From contig CASDWJ010000029.1 in assembly GCA_949284695.1 (NCBI GenBank), forward strand, positions 118,073 to 182,072: DNA of 64,000 nt, read 5' to 3'. Below, piece after piece: positions 1 through 8,823 of this stretch. Each line of letters opens with the position of its first letter. The first letter of the stretch is position 1. A model generated the notes under the pieces. The model saw only the letters and a program-made list of their open reading frames with translations. It searched no databases and had not been told where the DNA came from. The position numbers and the translations under genes are program-made. Source of the DNA: an uncultured Christensenella sp. (GTDB taxonomy: Bacteria > Bacillota > Clostridia > Christensenellales > UBA3700).

Positions 1-101
1 TTGGCTACGACGCCGTTCACGACACCGTCCACGAGATGGCGAAGGACGAGGCGAGACACGGTTGCGGCTTCAAGGGTCTCTACGAGCGTTTCTTCAAATA
101 A
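1..101 (+). CDS. Rubrerythrin-like diiron protein, C-terminal end (partial)
   Basis: The third forward frame is open from the window edge to a TAA at 99-101 and gives 32 residues containing [11 protein letters not shown]. This matches the last diiron-ligand helix (ExxH) of rubrerythrin or NADH peroxidase family ferritin-like proteins, which reduce peroxide in anaerobes. The protein ends soon after this helix with no CxxC rubredoxin tail, which fits a reverse rubrerythrin (rubredoxin at the N terminus) or a ferritin-like-only form. The start lies outside the window. It converges on the glycogen operon, with a hairpin between them. Confidence 0.6.
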   Translation, partial: GYDAVHDTVHEMAKDEARHGCGFKGLYERFFK

Positions 102-126
102 GACAACACAACTATCTTTATATTGC

Positions 127-167
127 AAAAATCCCCTCGCGGCGATGCCCGAGGGGGTTTTTTATTT
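127..167. terminator. Bidirectional Rho-independent terminator
   Basis: A 7-bp stem CCCCTCG/CGAGGGG (133-139 with 150-156) is followed by a T run on the plus strand and preceded by an A run. It can therefore end both the rubrerythrin-like gene and the convergent glycogen operon. Confidence 0.8.
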
Positions 168-192
168 GATTTTCCGCATTGAACACAGCGGG

Positions 193-2019
193 TCAGATCT
201 TGTCGTTGTCCACAAAGACCACGGCTCTGTTGTGAGGCAGTTTCGCTCCCGAGGCAAAAATCTCTCCCGTGAGCGCGTCTTTTATCTCTCCCGCGACGTT
301 GAGCGCTTTGGCAACGCCCGACGTGTTGACCGCGACAGTCAGCTTGTGTTTTTTCGCGCGGCGTTCAAGATACACCACTCCGCCCGACTCGTAGATGTTC
401 GTACTGCCCGTGATAATGCTCCTGTACTTCTTTCTGAGCGCGCCGAGCTTTCTGTAATGCGCGAGAAGTTCTTCGTCCTGCGAGTTCCAGTTCATCGGTC
501 TGCGGCAAAGAGGGTCTTCGTATCCCTGCATTCCCGACTCGTCGCCGTAATAGACGGACGGTATGCCCGGCAGGAAGAACTGAAGCGTCGACGCCACTTT
601 GAGCCTTGCTTTTGCGGTAGCGAGGATATCTCCCTGAAGCACTACCTGCGCTCTGCCCGACTTGTCGAGCGCGCTGACGTTGTAGTCGCTGAGTCTGTTG
701 AGCACTCTGACCGTATCGTGCGATCCGACAAGCGTCATCGTGCAGTCGAGCGAATTTTTGGGATAATTTTCGAGAATCGTCATTATCGCTTCGACGAACG
801 CGCGCGGTCTGCCCCCTCTCGAATAGTTGATGATCGCGTCCTTGAACGGATAGTTCATCACGCCGTCGAGTTCTTTGCCGAGCAGATAATGCCTGCGCTT
901 TAAGTAACTTATCTTGTTGGACGCGTCCTCCCAGACCTCGCCGATCAGCAGTTTTTTTCCGCTGACCGACTTGACCGCCGTGCGGATATGTTCCACAAAC
1001 TCCTCGGGAAGCTCGTCGACGACGTCCAGTCTCCAGGCGCTGACGCCCAGTCTCGACCATTTGTCTATCACTCCGCCCTTGCCGAAAATGAGGTTGCGGT
1101 AGCCTTCTGCGTTCTTATTCACCGTCGGGCATACGGTCACTCCCCACCAGCAACGGTATTCGTCGGGGTATTTTGTGAAGTCGTACCAGCGGTAATACGG
1201 CGACTGCCTGGACTGATAAGCGCCGAGGCTGTCGTAAGTGCCGAACTTGTTGAAATAGATGCTGTCCGCTCCCGTATGGTTGAACACGCCGTCGAGCATT
1301 ATGTAAATGCCCTTGCGCTTTGCCTTGTCGATCAGTTCTTTGAACTTCTCCTCGTTGCCGAGAAGCGGGTCGACGGTCATATAATCACCCGTATCGTAGC
1401 GGTGATTTGACGAAGATCTGAATATCGGAGACAGATATATGACGGTGACGCCGAGCGACTTGAGATAGGGCAATTTGTCGATTATGCCCTGAAAATTGCC
1501 GCCGTAAAAGTCGTTGGCACGATAAACTCCGTCCTCGTCTCTGAGGGTAAGGGGCTCGTTCCAGTTTTTATAGACCCTGTGGGTGGACGTGTCCGCGCCC
1601 TCGTCTGTCCCCTTGCAGAACCTGTCTGCGAAAATATGGTAAATAACGCCGCCTTTGAAGCGCGCGGGAGTGTCGTAGTCCTTTGAATATACCGTGAGCT
1701 GAAAATCGCTTTTAGTGCGCGGGTTGACGTATTCGATCAACCCTTCTTCGCTGAAAATCTCGAATTTATACCAGTAAAGCCCCGATTTAGGCGCGGTGAT
1801 CCTGCAACCGAAAACGCTGGTCATGCCGTCCTTTTTCCCCAGATAAGAAAGGGTATATCTCGTGACGTTGCCCGTCGCGTCGTCAGTCAGCGCGAGGACG
1901 ACGCAATTTATATAAACGCCGTCCTGCGCATACGCTTTAAAATCTAATCTTGAGCCTTCTTTGACTGCGCCGAAAGGGCGTTTGCAGTCCTTCGAGCGGC
2001 TGTCAAAATAAAACTGCAT
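193..2019 (-). CDS. Alpha-amylase family glycoside hydrolase (GH13)
   Basis: This 608-aa protein is a GH13 hydrolase of the neopullulanase/cyclomaltodextrinase type, acting on alpha-1,4-glucans. An N-terminal beta domain (about 1-115) resembles the starch-binding domain of that subgroup. The (beta/alpha)8 barrel carries the four conserved regions: DGVFNH (243-248), WRLDVVDE with nucleophile D332, GEVWED with acid/base E361, and GSHDT with D435. No signal peptide is visible, so it is probably cytoplasmic and acts on glycogen or on dextrins released by GlgP. It is the last gene of the glg operon. Its ATG overlaps the glgP stop by one base (TAATG), which suggests translational coupling. The exact substrate (debranching or maltodextrin hydrolysis) cannot be read from the sequence. 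Confidence 0.9.
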   Translation of the reverse strand: MQFYFDSRSKDCKRPFGAVKEGSRLDFKAYAQDGVYINCVVLALTDDATGNVTRYTLSYLGKKDGMTSVFGCRITAPKSGLYWYKFEIFSEEGLIEYVNPRTKSDFQLTVYSKDYDTPARFKGGVIYHIFADRFCKGTDEGADTSTHRVYKNWNEPLTLRDEDGVYRANDFYGGNFQGIIDKLPYLKSLGVTVIYLSPIFRSSSNHRYDTGDYMTVDPLLGNEEKFKELIDKAKRKGIYIMLDGVFNHTGADSIYFNKFGTYDSLGAYQSRQSPYYRWYDFTKYPDEYRCWWGVTVCPTVNKNAEGYRNLIFGKGGVIDKWSRLGVSAWRLDVVDELPEEFVEHIRTAVKSVSGKKLLIGEVWEDASNKISYLKRRHYLLGKELDGVMNYPFKDAIINYSRGGRPRAFVEAIMTILENYPKNSLDCTMTLVGSHDTVRVLNRLSDYNVSALDKSGRAQVVLQGDILATAKARLKVASTLQFFLPGIPSVYYGDESGMQGYEDPLCRRPMNWNSQDEELLAHYRKLGALRKKYRSIITGSTNIYESGGVVYLERRAKKHKLTVAVNTSGVAKALNVAGEIKDALTGEIFASGAKLPHNRAVVFVDNDKI

Positions 2020-4466
2020 TACTTCTTCGTGGTTTTGCTTTCCTTAACGGGTTTGAGGTTCCAGATCCTCGTGGCATACTCTTTCACGCTTCTGTCCGAG
2101 GAGAAGAATCCCGCGTTTGCCGTGTTCATAAGAGACATTCTGCCCCATCTTTCTCTGTCGCTGTACGCCTTGTCGAGCCTGTCGTGAGCGTCGCAGTAAG
2201 ACTGGAAGTCCGCAAGCACCTTGTAGTGGTCGGCGTTGCCGCCGCCGCCAACGGTCAGGCTGTCTGCTATCTCGCCGAAGTAGACGCCCGCGATGCCGTG
2301 TCTCAGACCGTCGATGACAGCTTTTATGCGCGCGTTGTTGTTGTAGTATCTCGTCGGCTCGTAACCGTTCCTGCAAAGCTCCTCGATCTCGTTCGCGAGC
2401 AGACCGAAGATGAAGATGTTCTCGTCGCCCACTCTCTCGTGGATCTCGATATTCGCGCCGTCCATCGTGCCTATCGTGACCGCGCCGTTGATCATGAACT
2501 TCATGTTGCCGGTACCCGAAGCCTCTTTACCCGCAATGGATATCTGCTCCGACACGTCGGATGCGGGCATTATCTTTTCCGCGAGCGTGACGCGGTAGTT
2601 CTCGAGGAACACGACCTTGATCTTGTCGTTGACCTGCGGGTCGTTGTTGATCAGGTTGCCCAGCGAATATATCAGGCGGATTATCTGCTTTGCCATATAG
2701 TAGCTGGAAGCCGCCTTTGCGCCGAATATGAACGTCCTCGGATTCATCTGAATGCCGGGATTGTTCTTTATCGTGTAATAAAGATCGAGTATGTGGAGCG
2801 CGTTGAGGAGCTGTCTCTTGTACTCGTGCAGACGCTTGACCTGTACGTCGAAGATAGAATCGGGATCGATGGATACGCCCGCGATCTCCTTGACGTAATT
2901 GGAGAATTCGACCTTGTTCGCGCGTTTTATCTCAAGCCACTTGTCGAGCACGTCTCTCTTGCCCTTGAACTGCTCGAGCTTCTTGAGCTCGTCCGCGTCC
3001 TTGAGGAAGGAGTCGCCGATAAGCTCGGTGATGAAAGCCGACAGCCTCGGGTTGGCCTGACAGAGCCATCTGCGGTAAGTGATACCGTTGGTGACGTTGG
3101 TGAAAACGCTCGGGTTCATCTTGTAATAGTCGTTGAACACGTCGTTCTTGAGGATCTCGCTGTGCAGTTCGGAAACGCCGTTGACGGTGTGCGAAGCCGC
3201 GAGACAGAGGTTTGCCATCTTGATCTGGTTGTGAGAAAGGATAGCGTTGTACGCGACCTTGTTCCAGTCGTTGGGATAGAACTCCCACAGCTTGTTGCAG
3301 AATCTCTGGTTGATCTCGCCGATGATCTGATAGATACGCGGCAGGAGCTGTTTAAACAAGTTCTCAGGCCACTTCTCGAGCGCCTCCGCCATGACGGTGT
3401 GGTTGGTGTAAGAAATGGTACGGGTGACGATGTCCCACGCCTTTTCCCAGCTGTAGCCGTACTCGTCGAGCAGAAGTCTCATCAGCTCGGGTATGCACAG
3501 CGTCGGGTGCGTGTCGTTGATGTGGATCGCCACCTTGTCGGGGAGCGAATCCAGCGTGCCGTAATCTCTCAGATGCGTCTTGAAAATAGACTGTATCGAA
3601 GCAGAGACGAAGAAGTACTGCTGTTTGAGTCTGAGCATCTTGCCTTCGGTGTGGTGGTCTGCCGGGTAAAGCACCTTGGTGATGCTCTCCGCGAGCGCTT
3701 TGTTCTCGAGCGACTTGACGTATTCTCCCTGCGCAAAGAGCTGCATATCGAAGTCGACGGGCGCTTTTGCCGTCCACAGACGCAGCTTGTTGACCGCGTC
3801 CACGTTGTAACCGCTGATGTTCATATCGTACGGCACCGCCTGAATGGTGTCGCAGTCGTGATAATCCACGTAAAGCCTGCCGTTGTCCCAGTGCTGGCTG
3901 ACCGTACCGCCGAACCTGACCTCAAAGGTGTCCTCCACTCTCGGAGAGAGCCATACGTCGCCCTCGTTGAGCCATTCGTCGGGCATTTCGAGCTGCCAGC
4001 CGTCCGATATCTTCTGTTTGAAAATGCCGTAGTCGTATCTGATCGAGAAACCGCTTGCGACATAATTGAGGTTGGTCAGCGATTCCATATAAGCGGCGGC
4101 AAGTCTGCCGAGGCCGCCGTTGCCGAGACCTGCGTCGGGCTCTATCGCGTAAAGGTCGCCGAGCTTAAAGCCGTAATGCTCTACCGCTTTTTCAAACACG
4201 TCGGTCATGCCGAGGTTGAAAAGATGGTTCTTCAGCGATCTGCCGAGAAGGAATTCCATCGACATATAGTAGACCTGTTTGGTCTTCTGCTCTTTCCTTC
4301 TCCTCTTGAAATCAAGTCTTTTTTCGGTCAAAATATCCCTTACCGTCATACAAACAGCGCGGTAAGCCTGCGCGGGACTCGCGTCCGCGAGCGGTTTGCC
4401 GAAATAGGTCTGAGATTTCATTTCCAAAATCTCTTCGATTCTTTTTGTATTAAGTTTTTGTTCCAT
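2019..4466 (-). CDS. glgP: Glycogen/starch/alpha-glucan phosphorylase
   Basis: This 815-aa GT35 enzyme releases glucose-1-phosphate from the non-reducing ends of glycogen using pyridoxal phosphate. The PLP site SGTGNMKFMING carries the Schiff-base lysine at about K656, and GLGNGGLGRLAA and HINDTHP are further conserved blocks. The length is normal for the family. I chose the ATG at 4466 because GGAGA lies just upstream. An ATG 27 nt further out would start inside a hairpin and lacks a ribosome site. It follows glgA after a 128-nt gap that holds its own promoter and a hairpin, so it may be expressed both from the glgB promoter and separately. The stop overlaps the start of the amylase gene. 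Confidence 0.96.
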   Translation of the reverse strand: MEQKLNTKRIEEILEMKSQTYFGKPLADASPAQAYRAVCMTVRDILTEKRLDFKRRRKEQKTKQVYYMSMEFLLGRSLKNHLFNLGMTDVFEKAVEHYGFKLGDLYAIEPDAGLGNGGLGRLAAAYMESLTNLNYVASGFSIRYDYGIFKQKISDGWQLEMPDEWLNEGDVWLSPRVEDTFEVRFGGTVSQHWDNGRLYVDYHDCDTIQAVPYDMNISGYNVDAVNKLRLWTAKAPVDFDMQLFAQGEYVKSLENKALAESITKVLYPADHHTEGKMLRLKQQYFFVSASIQSIFKTHLRDYGTLDSLPDKVAIHINDTHPTLCIPELMRLLLDEYGYSWEKAWDIVTRTISYTNHTVMAEALEKWPENLFKQLLPRIYQIIGEINQRFCNKLWEFYPNDWNKVAYNAILSHNQIKMANLCLAASHTVNGVSELHSEILKNDVFNDYYKMNPSVFTNVTNGITYRRWLCQANPRLSAFITELIGDSFLKDADELKKLEQFKGKRDVLDKWLEIKRANKVEFSNYVKEIAGVSIDPDSIFDVQVKRLHEYKRQLLNALHILDLYYTIKNNPGIQMNPRTFIFGAKAASSYYMAKQIIRLIYSLGNLINNDPQVNDKIKVVFLENYRVTLAEKIMPASDVSEQISIAGKEASGTGNMKFMINGAVTIGTMDGANIEIHERVGDENIFIFGLLANEIEELCRNGYEPTRYYNNNARIKAVIDGLRHGIAGVYFGEIADSLTVGGGGNADHYKVLADFQSYCDAHDRLDKAYSDRERWGRMSLMNTANAGFFSSDRSVKEYATRIWNLKPVKESKTTKK

Positions 4467-4478
4467 ATATTCTCCGTT

Positions 4479-4519
4479 AAAAAAACTATGCAAAGGCTTG
4501 CCCTGAAAGACAAGCCTTT
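4479..4519 (-). terminator. Hairpin plus U7 ahead of glgP: terminator or attenuator
   Basis: On the minus strand a perfect 9-bp stem AAAGGCTTG/CAAGCCTTT with a 10-nt loop (4519 to 4492) is followed after six bases by seven Ts (4485-4479). It could end glgA transcripts partly. Because the likely glgP promoter lies upstream of it, it also forms the 5' leader of glgP and could act as an attenuator or an mRNA-stabilising cap. Confidence 0.6.
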
Positions 4520-4538
4520 ATTTATCTCACAATACTGT

Positions 4539-4567
4539 ATTATAAACTAAATTTTGCCTTTTGTATA
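4539..4567 (-). promoter_or_regulatory. Probable internal promoter for glgP
   Basis: The minus strand shows a -10 box TATAAT (4539-4544) and, 17 bp upstream, TATACA (4562-4567) as a weaker -35 box. The predicted start is about 10 nt ahead of the glgP leader hairpin. Confidence 0.5.
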
Positions 4568-4594
4568 GCAATTGATACGCGTTTTGAAGTGTCT

Positions 4595-6439
4595 TTACAG
4601 ATTTTCGTACAGCGCGACGTACTGCTTGCAGATGTTGTTCCAGGAGAAATCCTGACTCATCGCGTTCTGCACGAGCTTCTTCCAGTCGTCCTTGTAATCG
4701 TAATACAAGCCGACTGCTCTCTCTATCGCGTAAAGCATGTCGTGCGCGTTGTAAGAATAGAACGTGAAACCTGTGCCCTGACCCGTTGCGCCGTTGTACG
4801 GAACGACGGTGTCCTTGAGACCGCCCGTCTCTCTGACGACGGGGATCGTGCCGTATCTCATCGAGATCATCTGGCTGAGGCCGCACGGCTCGAACTTGCT
4901 GGGCATAAGGAAGATATCTGCGCCCGCATAGATCTTGCTCGCGAGATCGCCCGAGAAGCCGAGCACCGCACGCAGTTTGTCCGGGAAGCGCTTCTGCATA
5001 TCCTTGAGCAGAGACTCGTACTTCCAGTCGCCGCTGCCGAGCACGACCATCTGAACGCCCTTGGAGAGTATCGCCTCGAAAACGTTGGCAATGAGTTCCA
5101 TACCCTTCTGTTCGGTGAGACGGGTGACCATGCCGATAACGGGCACGTTGGGATTCTGATCGAGATTGAGCATCTGCTGAAGTCCCTTCTTATTTGCCGC
5201 CTTGTCCGCGACCGTCTCCTTGGTGTAATTCTTGAAAAGCGCCTTGTCGGTGGCGGGGTCGTTGATGTCGACGTCGATGCCGTTGATAATGCCGCTGAGC
5301 TTATACTTTCTCGCGCCGAGAATGTCCTGCAGACCAAAACTGTAATAGCTGTTGAGTATCTCCTCCGCGTAGGTCGGCGACACGGTCGTGACCTTGTTGG
5401 AGCACTCTATCGCGCCCTTCATGAAGTTGACGCAGTTCTGATACAGAACGAGCGATTTCTTGTCCGCGGGAAGTCCGAGGATGTCGTCGCAAATCTCCGT
5501 GCCGTATTTGCCCTGGAACTGGATATTGTGTATCGTGAACACCGTGCGCGCGCTCTTGCAATAGGGCGAGTTGCGGTAGTACACGTCGAGATATACGGGA
5601 GTGAGACCCGTGTGCCAGTCGTGACAATGAATGATGTCAGGCGTGAAATCCATGATCGGCAACGCTTCGAGCACGGCTTTGGAGAAGAACGCAAACCTCT
5701 CTGCGTCGTCGTAATGACCGTAAAGGCCGTTGCGTTTGAAATAATACTCGTTGTCGATAAAGTAATAGGTCACGCCGTCGTATTTCTGCGTGAACACGCC
5801 GCAATACTGATATCTCCATGCGAGCGACACATAGCAGCATCCGAGATACTGCATCGTCGTACGGAATTTGTCGGGGATATTGAAATAGAGCGGGAGCACG
5901 ACCCTGACGTCGTAGTCCTCTTTGAGAAGCGCTTTGGGGAGCGCAGCCGCTACGTCGCCGAGACCGCCCGTCTTGACGTAGGGCAAAGCCTCCGCCGCGA
6001 CAAAGAGCACCTTTTTCCTGTACTTCTTCTCTGTGGGAGCCGCGGGTTTTTCAGTCTTTGCTTCAGCCGCTTTTCCGACTTTGACTTCAGCGTTGCTCTC
6101 CTCTGCCTTTTCTGCTTTTACAGCGGGTTTCTCGGCAGGCGCGGGAGCTTTTTTGACATCTGTCTTTTGAGCTTTCTTCACTTTTGTCTCAACGGCTTTC
6201 GGAGCTGCCTTTTCTTCGACTTTCTCGACGACCCCGGCAACTTTCTCCTGCGCTTTTGTCTCGACCTTTTCAGCCTTCTTTTCCGCCTTTTTCTCAACGG
6301 CAACCGGCTTTTCAGCCGCTTTTACCGCCGTCTCCTCAGCTTTTACGACTGCGGACTTTTTCTCTTCCTTGGCGGCAACTGCCGGATTTGCGACGGGTTT
6401 TTCTGCCGCCGCAGGCTTTTTCTGAGCTTTTTTAGCCAT
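4595..6439 (-). CDS. glgA: Glycogen synthase (ADP-glucose) with a long Lys/Ala/Glu/Pro-rich N-terminal extension
   Basis: This 614-aa GT5 glycosyltransferase elongates alpha-1,4-glucan from ADP-glucose. The enzyme core begins near residue 143 (KKVLFVAAEALPYVKTGG), with the KTGGLGDV nucleotide-sugar loop at 156-163. The C-terminal FEPCGLSQMISMRYG and TGGLKDT blocks are intact. The core is about 470 residues, the usual GlgA size. The first 142 residues are low-complexity, made almost entirely of K, A, E, P and V with repeated EKPA/EKKAEK units like histone H1 or a coiled-coil tether, and are not part of the family. The start ATG has a strong AGGAGAAAGG site and there is no good internal start before residue 143, so the extension is probably translated. 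It lies 18 nt after glgD in the operon. Confidence 0.95.
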   Translation of the reverse strand: MAKKAQKKPAAAEKPVANPAVAAKEEKKSAVVKAEETAVKAAEKPVAVEKKAEKKAEKVETKAQEKVAGVVEKVEEKAAPKAVETKVKKAQKTDVKKAPAPAEKPAVKAEKAEESNAEVKVGKAAEAKTEKPAAPTEKKYRKKVLFVAAEALPYVKTGGLGDVAAALPKALLKEDYDVRVVLPLYFNIPDKFRTTMQYLGCCYVSLAWRYQYCGVFTQKYDGVTYYFIDNEYYFKRNGLYGHYDDAERFAFFSKAVLEALPIMDFTPDIIHCHDWHTGLTPVYLDVYYRNSPYCKSARTVFTIHNIQFQGKYGTEICDDILGLPADKKSLVLYQNCVNFMKGAIECSNKVTTVSPTYAEEILNSYYSFGLQDILGARKYKLSGIINGIDVDINDPATDKALFKNYTKETVADKAANKKGLQQMLNLDQNPNVPVIGMVTRLTEQKGMELIANVFEAILSKGVQMVVLGSGDWKYESLLKDMQKRFPDKLRAVLGFSGDLASKIYAGADIFLMPSKFEPCGLSQMISMRYGTIPVVRETGGLKDTVVPYNGATGQGTGFTFYSYNAHDMLYAIERAVGLYYDYKDDWKKLVQNAMSQDFSWNNICKQYVALYENL

Positions 6440-6457
6440 TATCCTTTCTCCTGTTTA

Positions 6458-7573
6458 TTAAACTACTTTGTTTTTGACGATGACGACCGGGTAATTCTTC
6501 GATCCGCCTATCGTCTGGTCTTCGGTAACGGTCACGTCTTTGTCCGTTATCGTATATTTTAGTTCGGAATACTTCATTATATGACCGTTTTCCATAACTA
6601 TCGAATTGGATATCACCGCGCCTTGTTCAACAACTACGCCACGGAAAAGTATGCTGTTTTCCACTTTTCCCGCTATGTCGCAGCCGTCCGCGATCAGTGA
6701 ATTCTTGACCTCTGCGCCCTCTCTGTAAAGCGTGGGCACCGAGTCTTTGACCTTGGTGAAGATCTTGCCGTAGCGGTAGAACAGATCGTTTCTTATCGCG
6801 GGATCGAGGATCTTCATGCTCTCGGTATAATAGGACTTGACGTCGTCGATGATCGCCGCATAGCCCTCCACGTGGTAGCTGTATATCGACAGCGAATCCA
6901 CCTTCTGCTGAATGATGTTCTTCTCGAAGTCGAGGTTGCCTCTCTCGTAAGAATCGGTGATCAGATTGATCAGCAGGTTTTTCTTGATGAGGTAGATATT
7001 GAGTCCCACTTCGCTCTGCTCCTCGGAAGCGTTGGCGGTAAGTCTCACTCCCGTCACTCTGCCCGTGAAGTCCTTGTCGACGAGCACTCTCTTGGAAGAA
7101 GTGGGGTGCGAGGTGTAGGTCAGCATCGTGATGTCGGCGCCGTTGGCGACGTGCTGATTGTATACGTCCTCGAAATCTATGTTGGAAGCGATATTGCTGT
7201 TGGTGACTATGACGTATTCTTCGTTAGCTCTCTCGAGGTAGTCGATTATGCCGTACATAGCCTCGATCTTGCCCTTGAACATACTTCTCGAAGTGTTGGA
7301 AGAATAGGGCGAGAATATCGCTATACCGCTGTTCTTGCGGTTGAGGTCCCAGTCACGACCCATTCTGAGGTGGTCGGTCAGAGACGAATAGTTGCTTCTC
7401 GTGACGATGCCGATCGTCGTGATGTTGCTGTTGACGAGGTTGGACAGCGTAAAGTCGATAAAGCGGTACCTGCCGCAGAACGGAAGCGACGCCGTCGTCC
7501 TGTGAATAGTGAGTTCGTTGAGTTTGGTTTCGTTATCGCTTGCGAAAACTATACTCATTATCAGATTGTTCAT
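6458..7573 (-). CDS. glgD: Glucose-1-phosphate adenylyltransferase subunit GlgD
   Basis: This 371-aa protein is the GlgD-type partner of GlgC. It has the nucleotidyltransferase fold followed by a C-terminal left-handed beta-helix (hexapeptide repeats, from about residue 270). Unlike GlgC it lacks the GGxGTRL pyrophosphorylase signature near the N terminus (MNNLIMSIVFASDNE instead). This is typical of GlgD, which is regarded as a non-catalytic or regulatory subunit of the GlgCD heterotetramer. The start at 7573 follows GGGAGGAAAG. Longer readings upstream are open frame only. It lies 11 nt after glgC and 18 nt before glgA, in one operon. Confidence 0.93.
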   Translation of the reverse strand: MNNLIMSIVFASDNETKLNELTIHRTTASLPFCGRYRFIDFTLSNLVNSNITTIGIVTRSNYSSLTDHLRMGRDWDLNRKNSGIAIFSPYSSNTSRSMFKGKIEAMYGIIDYLERANEEYVIVTNSNIASNIDFEDVYNQHVANGADITMLTYTSHPTSSKRVLVDKDFTGRVTGVRLTANASEEQSEVGLNIYLIKKNLLINLITDSYERGNLDFEKNIIQQKVDSLSIYSYHVEGYAAIIDDVKSYYTESMKILDPAIRNDLFYRYGKIFTKVKDSVPTLYREGAEVKNSLIADGCDIAGKVENSILFRGVVVEQGAVISNSIVMENGHIMKYSELKYTITDKDVTVTEDQTIGGSKNYPVVIVKNKVV

Positions 7574-7584
7574 ACTTTCCTCCC

Positions 7585-8778
7585 TTAATCGACCATTGCT
7601 TTGACGGGAACTATCTGACCCGCCTTGACTTCCGCGCCCGGTCCGACGACGGTGATCTGCCACTCGCCCTTGACCATACCCGTCTGGGTATCGCCGACCT
7701 TTGCGTTCTCTCCGATCACGGCTCCGTCGCCGACGATCGCGTATCTTACGACCGCGCCCGACTTGATGACCGCGCCCGGCATGATGGTGCTGTCTTCGAC
7801 GACCGCGCCTTCCTCTACCTTAACGCAGGAAGAAATGACGCTGTTCCTGATCACGCCGTCTATCTCGCAACCCTCGGTGACGAGCGAATTGACGACTTCT
7901 GCATGATCGCCCATATAGTGAGGCGGCTCTGCGGCGTTTCTCGCGTATATCTTCCAGCTGCTGTCCTCGAGGCGCAGACCGCTCTTCTTGTCGAGAAGGT
8001 CCATGTTCGCCTCCCAGAGACTGGAGATCGTGCCGACGTCCTTCCAGTAACCGTCGAACTTATAAGCGAACAGTTTCTGTCCGTCCTTGAGCATATTGGG
8101 GATTATGTTCTTGCCGAAGTCGTTGCTGCTATTTTCGTCCGCTTCGTCCTCGATGAGGTATTTCTTGAGTTCTTTCCAGGTAAAGATGTATATACCCATA
8201 GAAGCGTTGGTGCTCTTGGGCTGCTTGGGCTTCTCCTCGAACTCGTAGACCGAGCCGTCGGGATTTGTGTTCATTATGCCGAAACGCGACGCTTCCTCTA
8301 TGCTGACGTTGATGACCGCGATCGTGCACGCCGCGCCCTTTTTCTTGTGATAGTCGAGCATCTGCGAGTAGTCCATCTTGTAAATATGGTCGCCCGAGAG
8401 CACGAGCACGTACTCGGGCGAGAACTTGTCGATGAACTCGATGTTCTGATAAATAGCGTTGGCGGTGCCCTTGTACCAGTCCGACTTTGCGCTCTTCATA
8501 TAGGGCGGCAGGACGTAAACTCCGCCGTTGAGCCTGTCGAGGTCCCACGGCTGACCGTTGCCGATATACTGGTTGAGCGCGAAAGGTCTGTACTGAGTCA
8601 GCACGCCGATCGTGTCGATGTTCGAGTTGATGCAGTTTGACAGCGGAAAGTCTATGATCTTATACTTTCCACCGAAAGATACCGCCGGCTTTGCGAGATT
8701 CGCGGTAAGGCTGTACAGTCTCGTACCCTGTCCGCCCGCGAGAAGCATAGCTACACACTCTTTTTTGTTGGAATACAT
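7585..8778 (-). CDS. glgC: Glucose-1-phosphate adenylyltransferase catalytic subunit
   Basis: This 397-aa enzyme makes ADP-glucose from ATP and glucose-1-phosphate, the committed step of glycogen synthesis. The nucleotide loop [16 protein letters not shown] is at residues 10-25, followed by [19 protein letters not shown], the [11 protein letters not shown] metal/substrate motif, and a C-terminal beta-helix after about residue 290. The start is fixed by a GGAGGAGAAT site directly upstream. The 45-nt gap to glgB contains a short hairpin (GTGGT/ACCAC at 8803-8816). It pairs genetically and probably physically with GlgD. Confidence 0.97.
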   Translation of the reverse strand: MYSNKKECVAMLLAGGQGTRLYSLTANLAKPAVSFGGKYKIIDFPLSNCINSNIDTIGVLTQYRPFALNQYIGNGQPWDLDRLNGGVYVLPPYMKSAKSDWYKGTANAIYQNIEFIDKFSPEYVLVLSGDHIYKMDYSQMLDYHKKKGAACTIAVINVSIEEASRFGIMNTNPDGSVYEFEEKPKQPKSTNASMGIYIFTWKELKKYLIEDEADENSSNDFGKNIIPNMLKDGQKLFAYKFDGYWKDVGTISSLWEANMDLLDKKSGLRLEDSSWKIYARNAAEPPHYMGDHAEVVNSLVTEGCEIDGVIRNSVISSCVKVEEGAVVEDSTIMPGAVIKSGAVVRYAIVGDGAVIGENAKVGDTQTGMVKGEWQITVVGPGAEVKAGQIVPVKAMVD

Positions 8779-8823
8779 ATTCTCCTCCTCATCAGATATG
8801 TCGTGGTTTTGACCACACGTAAA

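Noticed and set aside
4467-4493. Upstream ATG for glgP at 4493
   Set aside because: It falls in the leader hairpin, has no ribosome site, and the next ATG has a good one.
2184-4550. A 788-codon plus-strand open frame opposite glgP, and similar ones opposite glgA, glgB and the surface genes
   Set aside because: They mirror the codon bias of strongly supported minus-strand genes, with no family motifs and no ribosome sites.
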